From the NCBI GenBank assembly GCA_900319985.1, contig ONQL01000013.1:1-37030 (forward strand): 37,030 bases of DNA, written 5' to 3'. Origin of the DNA: an uncultured Methanobrevibacter sp. (GTDB lineage Archaea; Methanobacteriota; Methanobacteria; Methanobacteriales; Methanobacteriaceae). A program made the position numbers and the translations under genes. Below, in pieces: positions 32,394 through 37,030 of this stretch; positions within the stretch are counted from its first letter, which is position 1, and every line of letters starts with the position of its first letter. The notes beneath the pieces were generated by a model, which was given only the letters and a program-made list of their open reading frames with translations, had not been told where the DNA came from and ran no database searches.

Positions 32394-32437
32394 CATCGGC
32401 AGATATTATAATTCTTTTGAATCATAATATAATGTAA

Positions 32438-32446
32438 TTATATATA
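32438..32446 (-). promoter_or_regulatory. TATA box of the L7Ae operon
   Basis: TATATATAA on the minus strand, with transcription start expected near 32413. This gives a leader of about 55 nt containing the hairpin and GGAGG. It is the only strong TATA found for the ribosomal block downstream. Confidence 0.5.
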
Positions 32447-32480
32447 GTTATATTATCTTTTAACTATAGAAATTACTCAA

Positions 32481-32501
32481 ATTATTCAATAAGTGAATAA
32501 T
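32481..32501. repeat. 8-bp inverted repeat upstream of the L7Ae promoter
   Basis: ATTATTCA-ATAAG-TGAATAAT, a perfect inverted repeat 35 bp upstream of the TATA box of the L7Ae operon. A further TTGAATAATTCAT lies at about 32530-32542. It may be a regulator site, though AT-rich chance is possible. Confidence 0.35.
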
Positions 32502-32566
32502 CTAATATAGTTTTTAATAATACTAATTCTTGAATAATTCATATATCACTAAATATAATCCCATAA

Positions 32567-32714
32567 TAAAAAAACAAGAGGGATTAAACTTTCAATACAA
32601 ATAATTTCTGAATTTCATATAATTTTTAGCAAAACTAAAAATAAAAATTTAGTAATTAATGAAATAATTCTAGAGAACTAGACAATAATAAATTGGTTTG
32701 CATAGTATATAAAT
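32567..32714 (-). ncRNA. Possible small RNA between histone and L7Ae (weak)
   Basis: The 466-nt spacer 32359-32824 has no ORF. On the minus strand a TATA-like ATTTATATACT (32704-32714) is followed by a hairpin-forming TTTTTAG-TTTTG-CTAAAAA (about 32623-32641) and a T8 run (32567-32574). That is a promoter-structure-terminator order over about 110 nt. AT-richness makes each element likely by chance. Confidence 0.18.
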
Positions 32715-32824
32715 GTTTGTAAAAATAAGTCAAAATAAGCAAAATTAAAAATAAAAATTAAGAAAATAAATAAAAAGTGTAAAAGAGATAGTAAGTAAAT
32801 TACTATCTTAGATAATTAACAAAT

Positions 32825-33025
32825 CTATTTAATTGCTAATTTAACATCTTCAGCTTTTACAGTTTTTCTACCAGCGTGACGTGCAAAACCTACAGCTTTA
32901 GCTGCGATTTCATTTCCGTAATCTTCGATAGCTTCGGTTAATGCAACTTTTGCATCATCACTTACTCTTTGTGCACCAGCATTTTTTAATACTCTTCCTA
33001 CAGGAGCAATTGGTAATTCACTCAT
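32825..33025 (-). CDS. Archaeal histone
   Basis: A 66-residue histone-fold protein that wraps DNA as dimers and higher polymers in the nucleoid. The sequence ELPIAPVGRVLKNAGAQRVS begins the fold, and ARHAGRKTVKAEDVKLAIK ends it, with DNA-contacting Arg/Lys and the RKT loop intact. There is no tail, as in HMfB-type histones. The ATG follows GAGGTG, and a strong TATA at 33071-33080 gives a leader of about 20 nt. It is a single-gene unit. Confidence 0.95.
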   Translation of the reverse strand: MSELPIAPVGRVLKNAGAQRVSDDAKVALTEAIEDYGNEIAAKAVGFARHAGRKTVKAEDVKLAIK

Positions 33026-33070
33026 AATTTACACCTCATTTATTTGATAATAATACTTTTTTTTTGCTTA

Positions 33071-33080
33071 TATATAAATA
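33071..33080 (-). promoter_or_regulatory. TATA box of the histone gene
   Basis: TATTTATATA on the minus strand, about 46 nt before the histone ATG, with transcription start expected near 33045. The remaining spacer up to 33272 is AT-rich with nothing else I recognise. Confidence 0.55.
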
Positions 33081-33272
33081 TATTGGTTCAATACTTTTAA
33101 TTTTGAAATATTCCAATATAATAAACTAAACTAAAATAACCTAAAAGGTGACAGTATTATCTTTGGAAATGTTTTTCATACATTACTTTAAAACAAAAAT
33201 GTAAACTTTAAATTTGAAAAAATAAGAAATAAAAAGCAAAAGAGAAAATAAAAAAAAATATAAAAGATAAAA

Positions 33273-34469
33273 TTATTTTTCCAGAAGGATTTTTCTTAAT
33301 GTATCAATATCTGCATCAACTTCAGTAGGTTTAGTACATGCATCGATTGCAGTATTTGGATCTTTAAGCAAGTGACCTGTAACAACACAGGTAACTGTTT
33401 CACCTTTATCTACAACTCCTTCATCAACAAGTTTCTTAAGACCTGCAATTGAAGCCGCTGAAGCCGGTTCAACACCAATACCTTCAGTTCTTGCAAGTAA
33501 TTTTTGAGCATCCAAAATTTCTTCATCACTAACGGTTTGTGAATAACCGTTTGAATCATAAATAGCATTCAATGCTTTAATATCACTAACAGGAGCACCA
33601 ATACGTATTGCAGTTGCAATAGTCTCTGGATTTTCGACCGGTACAACTCTTTTATCTCCTTTTTTGAATGCATTGGTAACTGGACATGCTCCTTCCGCCT
33701 GAATACCAGTCATCATAGGAAGATCTTTAATAAAACCTGCATCATAGAATTCTTTTACACCCTTCCAGATAGCAGAAATATTACCTGCATTACCTACTGG
33801 CAAAACAATTCTATCAGGAGCTTGCCAACCTAAATCCCTTACTATTTCATATCCAATTGTTTTTTGACCTTCTAACCTGTAAGGATTGATTGAATTTAAT
33901 AAATAAAGATGTTTTTCTAATGCAAGAGCAGTCATTGCCTCAAGTGCTTCATCAAAGTTTCCATTGATTGACATGACCTCTGCACCATGGAACATCGCTT
34001 GGGCCAATTTACCTAAAGCAACTTTTCCAGAAGGTAAAAATACAATACAACGTAAACCTGCACGTGCAGCATAAGCTGAAAGAGATGCGGAAGTATTACC
34101 AGTTGAAGCACAACCCACAGTATTTACACCCAATTCCATAGCTTTGGTCATACCAACAGTCATTCCTCTATCTTTAAAACTTCCAGTAGGATTAGAACCC
34201 TCTACTTTAACATATAAATTAACGCCAAGTTCTTCACCCAACTTATCACATTTGCAAAATGGAGTTCCACCTTCATTAAGAGAAACAATTTTAGATTCAT
34301 CTACAGGAATACATTCTTTAAATTTCCATAGATTATCTTTTCTTCCATCAAAAATATCTTTAGAAACATCAATATCATTAACTAGTTCAAGAACGGACCC
34401 ACACTTTTCACAAGTGTAAATTACCTCATCATCGTCATATTCTTCGCCACATGAAACACATCTTATCAT
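33273..34469 (-). CDS. thrC: Threonine synthase
   Basis: A 398-residue PLP enzyme converting O-phosphohomoserine to threonine. The N-terminus is a zinc ribbon (IRCVSCGEEY and YTCEKCGSVLEL), common in archaeal threonine synthases. The PLP Lys is in PTGSFKDRGM (about 90-99). CASTGNTSASLSAYAA, LPVGNAGNISAIWKG (phosphate cup) and VEPASAASIAGLK follow. The length is normal. The ATG has GTGAT upstream. It is probably its own unit, about 43 nt after the SpoIIM-like gene on the minus strand. Confidence 0.93.
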   Translation of the reverse strand: MIRCVSCGEEYDDDEVIYTCEKCGSVLELVNDIDVSKDIFDGRKDNLWKFKECIPVDESKIVSLNEGGTPFCKCDKLGEELGVNLYVKVEGSNPTGSFKDRGMTVGMTKAMELGVNTVGCASTGNTSASLSAYAARAGLRCIVFLPSGKVALGKLAQAMFHGAEVMSINGNFDEALEAMTALALEKHLYLLNSINPYRLEGQKTIGYEIVRDLGWQAPDRIVLPVGNAGNISAIWKGVKEFYDAGFIKDLPMMTGIQAEGACPVTNAFKKGDKRVVPVENPETIATAIRIGAPVSDIKALNAIYDSNGYSQTVSDEEILDAQKLLARTEGIGVEPASAASIAGLKKLVDEGVVDKGETVTCVVTGHLLKDPNTAIDACTKPTEVDADIDTLRKILLEK

Positions 34470-34512
34470 AAAAAATCACATATATATTTTTTAAATTATT
34501 ATTATATAAAAT

Positions 34513-35142
34513 TTAACTTAAATACGAAAGAAAAAATTTACCTATAGGCAATGTCAGATAAACTTCAATCACACCTGCAATAACCATCAGGATTGAAGCA
34601 ATCAAAAGTATTATGAAAGCTTGCAACAGCTTATCAAAATTAACCTCATAAGAATAAAACAATCTGTCAATAAATTTCCTTTCCTTTTCTTTCAAAAAAG
34701 TTTTAAATAGTCTATAAATAAAATTGAACAAAATAAAACCTGAAGCACAAGCTAGAATACATGAAGAGAATTCAAAAATTCCATGAGGAACTATCAAAAC
34801 TATTGATTGGAGAACATTGGGAGATATTGCAGTGTAATAACCTACAAAAAATCCATTGAATGCTAAAATTAAAGCAGAAATACAGAAAAACGATCCATAA
34901 ATAAACATCTGAAGGACTATCATTATGTTATTAATAAAAATATCCTTAAAAGTTAACTGAACGACACCTGTTTCAACTTTATTCGTTAAGTCATCGACAA
35001 CCGGATTTAAATAACTATGCAGAGACGGTGCAAAGACATATCCCAAAATTAAAGAAATAAAAAGAATAAAAGCAGAAGCAATAATGGCAGATTTATTCTC
35101 AACAAATGCATTTTTTACTTCTGTTTTGATTTTATAAAACAT
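34513..35142 (-). CDS. SpoIIM-like (DUF95) membrane protein
   Basis: A 209-residue integral membrane protein with about five helices (20-40, 78-105, 112-128, 135-150, 175-198). The family mark is the VPHGIFEFSSCILA motif (about 118-131) after an FNGFFVGYY segment, as in stage II sporulation protein M / DUF95 proteins, which archaea carry although they do not sporulate. The role is unknown; envelope-remodelling or permease-like functions have been suggested for relatives. Its ATG overlaps the trpS stop by one base (TAATG), so translation is coupled. Confidence 0.8.
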   Translation of the reverse strand: MFYKIKTEVKNAFVENKSAIIASAFILFISLILGYVFAPSLHSYLNPVVDDLTNKVETGVVQLTFKDIFINNIMIVLQMFIYGSFFCISALILAFNGFFVGYYTAISPNVLQSIVLIVPHGIFEFSSCILACASGFILFNFIYRLFKTFLKEKERKFIDRLFYSYEVNFDKLLQAFIILLIASILMVIAGVIEVYLTLPIGKFFLSYLS

Positions 35143-36239
35143 TATATCAAAGTTTTAGCAATTTCACGAGCTTCCACTTGTTTATCTTTCAAGTCATTCA
35201 TAAATTTTTCCATTAACTCAGCAGCCATTGCTTTACAATCACCACAACGTAATGTTCCATTCATACAGTCATGACGTATCTTTTCAAGCTCGTCATCATC
35301 ATCAATGAAATGATACAGCAACATCTCATAGATTACACATTTATCAACTTCACCGCCTAACTCCTGTTGTTCTTTTAAGCTTTCCCTACCACCGGTTTTC
35401 GCTGATTTAACTTTTTTTATTGCATCTTTAGTTTCATCATTAAGATAAATTGCAGTAGATGGCTTTGAACTGCTCATCTTATCACCTGTTAAACCTGTTA
35501 AGAACCTGTGATAAGTGGAAGCTGGAGACAAAAATCCCAAATCCTCATTCAATTTATGAGCAATATCTCTTGTAAGTCTTATATGAGGATCCTGATCAAT
35601 TCCAACAGGCACAACAACTTTTTTGGGACCTCCGAACTCTTCAATTTGAGGAAGCAAAATGTCAGCCACCTGTACTAAAGGAGCCTGCACATGTGCTATA
35701 TTAGTAGATGGAGTGAAACCATATATTGCCTTGAGTTGACTGAAATTAGTTTTACTTGAAGCTTTAAAAGCCAAATCCTGTAAAAGTTTATTTTGAGATT
35801 GAAGATACACATTAACATTATCTTTTTCCAAGTCCAAACCTAATGCAATCCAATTTGTTAAATATTCATTTACTGCAATTTCACGACCTTTCTCAAAACT
35901 CATTCCACGGGCCGCATAAGATTCCAAATCAGCAATTGGAAGTGACAACATTGCACCTTTTTCTTGATACCATTTAAGTTGATCAACAACCATTTTATGT
36001 CCAATATGCATTTGACCGCTTGGCATCATACCAGTTACAACAGCAAAATCCTTATTCTGATTAATTAAATTATTAATTTCATTAAATTCCCTATGTCCAA
36101 AAATTACTCCACGTTTCATTAGCCTATGAGGATTTTTAACATCACCTAATATATCTGAAATCTTTCCAATACCAAATTGATTAACCAACTTATCATAATC
36201 TAGGCTAAATGATGCCCATGGATCTATTAACTCTGCCAT
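35142..36239 (-). CDS. trpS: Tryptophanyl-tRNA synthetase
   Basis: A 365-residue class I synthetase charging tRNA-Trp. The ATP motifs are MPSGQMHIGHKM (about 71-82, HIGH) and GDKMSSSKPST (KMSKS type). Also seen are AHVQAPLVQVADILLPQ and VPVGIDQDPHIRLTRDIA, which match archaeal TrpRS. The C-terminus has a CGDCKAMAAELM element near 327-338. The ATG follows GGTGA. It is coupled by TAATG to the SpoIIM-like gene. Confidence 0.94.
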   Translation of the reverse strand: MAELIDPWASFSLDYDKLVNQFGIGKISDILGDVKNPHRLMKRGVIFGHREFNEINNLINQNKDFAVVTGMMPSGQMHIGHKMVVDQLKWYQEKGAMLSLPIADLESYAARGMSFEKGREIAVNEYLTNWIALGLDLEKDNVNVYLQSQNKLLQDLAFKASSKTNFSQLKAIYGFTPSTNIAHVQAPLVQVADILLPQIEEFGGPKKVVVPVGIDQDPHIRLTRDIAHKLNEDLGFLSPASTYHRFLTGLTGDKMSSSKPSTAIYLNDETKDAIKKVKSAKTGGRESLKEQQELGGEVDKCVIYEMLLYHFIDDDDELEKIRHDCMNGTLRCGDCKAMAAELMEKFMNDLKDKQVEAREIAKTLI

Positions 36240-36337
36240 ATTTTCACCAATGAATCTCTTAAATTAAATTTATAATTAAAATATATTATATTGATTTATG
36301 AAAACTATAAAAATATTATTGCTACTATTAATTAAAG

Positions 36338-36853
36338 CTATGGTCTGGTCCATTCAACATTATAATATGTAATATCAAAATCTTCATCAACAATTGCTAA
36401 AAGAAGGTTCTTATTTACACCATGAGAAACCCTAACATAACTTGCAAAATCAAGTGCATTGATATCATAATTTTCAAAGATAATCTTCACCAAATAATCT
36501 GAATGTTCTTCTCCAGGTCCTCTTCCGCGATTATATAACCTAAATTCAGAACCATACTTAAATCCTGTTTTTATGACATAACCACGGTCTTTTAAATCAC
36601 GGTATACTATATATTTTCCATATAGTTCCTGTTCCTTTAAAATATCAATCAGATAACCAGCAGTGCATTCAACATCATCTTCATAAATATTCAAACGACC
36701 TTTTTCTAACAAATAACATGCTTCAATTAAAGAAAGATTTAATGAATCAGCTTCAATTTTACCAAATTTACTCTTTTCATGTAGAGCTATTGGTCTTTTA
36801 CTTCCTTCCTCAATTTTAATTGATACTATTCCATTAGATAAATTTCCACGCAT
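36338..36853 (-). CDS. endA: tRNA-intron endonuclease
   Basis: A 171-residue homotetramer-type splicing endonuclease that cuts bulge-helix-bulge motifs in precursor tRNA. The catalytic triad fits: Tyr in EFRLYNRG (about 110), His in EEHSDYLVK (about 120) and Lys in VSHGVNKNLLLAIVD (about 150). YRDLKDRGYVIKTGFKYGSE is the usual lead into the catalytic domain. The length is typical of the single-domain enzyme of methanogens. The ATG follows GGTG. A TATA-like ATTTATATAAT at about 36910-36920 lies upstream. Confidence 0.92.
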   Translation of the reverse strand: MRGNLSNGIVSIKIEEGSKRPIALHEKSKFGKIEADSLNLSLIEACYLLEKGRLNIYEDDVECTAGYLIDILKEQELYGKYIVYRDLKDRGYVIKTGFKYGSEFRLYNRGRGPGEEHSDYLVKIIFENYDINALDFASYVRVSHGVNKNLLLAIVDEDFDITYYNVEWTRP

Positions 36854-36973
36854 TAAAACACCGCAAAAAGAAATAAATTATTTTAATGCTAATATTTTTT
36901 AAAAGAATATTATATAAATTTTTGTAAAAAAGAGTCTGTAAAATTTTATAGGCTTCTTTCAAATTTTATTTTT

Positions 36974-37030
36974 TTACACTTGAAATTTAACTTCGATAAA
37001 AATTCGTTCTAATTTTTCTTTAATTTCAAA
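36974..37030 (-). CDS. Possible 3' end of a gene at the window edge (partial)
   Basis: Eighteen codons are open from the window edge to a TAA at 36974, ending KEKLERIFIEVKFQV. The charged, helical composition looks coding, and the region contains AATTCG-type codons unlike the neighbouring spacer, but the fragment is too short to identify. Chance is possible. Confidence 0.25.
   Translation of the reverse strand, partial: FEIKEKLERIFIEVKFQV

Noticed and set aside
36931..36953. TAAAATTTTA palindrome near the right edge considered as an insertion-sequence end
   Set aside because: No second end, target duplication or transposase is visible within the window.

Overview
The window is AT-rich archaeal DNA, most likely from a methanogen of the order Methanobacteriales and probably a Methanobrevibacter-like organism. 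Evidence: a 66-residue archaeal histone; archaeal translation and transcription genes (aIF2-gamma, aIF5B, Rpo7/RpoE', RpoE'', L7Ae, S28e, S6e, S24e, S27ae); an archaeal tRNA-splicing endonuclease; the archaeal riboflavin/F420 enzyme ArfB; a GTP-dependent dephospho-CoA kinase; GGTGA/GGAGG ribosome sites with frequent GTG and TTG starts; and several secreted low-complexity surface proteins of the kind common in Methanobrevibacter. The species cannot be fixed from the sequence alone.

Layout. (1) 1-3.7 kb: an orphan Panacea/SocA-like gene, a broken PUA-domain gene followed by arfB, a Ser/Gly-rich surface protein, a YigZ/IMPACT protein and three rubredoxin genes. (2) 3.7-6.7 kb: envelope genes, namely a beta-helix acyltransferase with a disordered N-terminus, an Asp-rich repeat surface protein and a DUF1002 protein. 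(3) 7-13.6 kb: DUF169, a heterodimeric ABC exporter, a TPR protein and a MATE exporter. (4) 13.7-17.8 kb: a flavodoxin, then a minus-strand signalling island of wHTH-FHA protein, Ser/Thr kinase and two tandem pore-loop membrane proteins. (5) 18-23.9 kb: MetY, two aldo/keto reductases (one with ferredoxin clusters and a degraded active site), a KH/PP-loop ATPase with operator-like repeats, a degraded small gene and a Cna-B surface protein. (6) 24-33 kb: argH, then the long minus-strand information-processing block from L7Ae down to S27ae, preceded by a histone gene. (7) 33-36.9 kb: threonine synthase, SpoIIM-like protein, TrpRS and EndA. The right edge may hold the 3' end of another gene.

The strongest anomalies are lesions in genes that are normally intact. 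ndk has lost about 56 nt including its catalytic-histidine segment. rpl24e has lost about 82 nt including its second zinc Cys pair. The PUA gene has lost about 15-20 codons. All three deletions shift the frame while both flanks remain well conserved. Another small gene carries two 1-nt frameshifts. These are either genuine decay or assembly errors, and read-level checking would decide. The best candidates for undescribed biology are the kinase/FHA/pore-loop island, whose two channel-like proteins share an unusual TSNGY filter-like motif, and an orphan TTTTAGG-N4-CCTAAAA operator-like site overlapping a TATA box.
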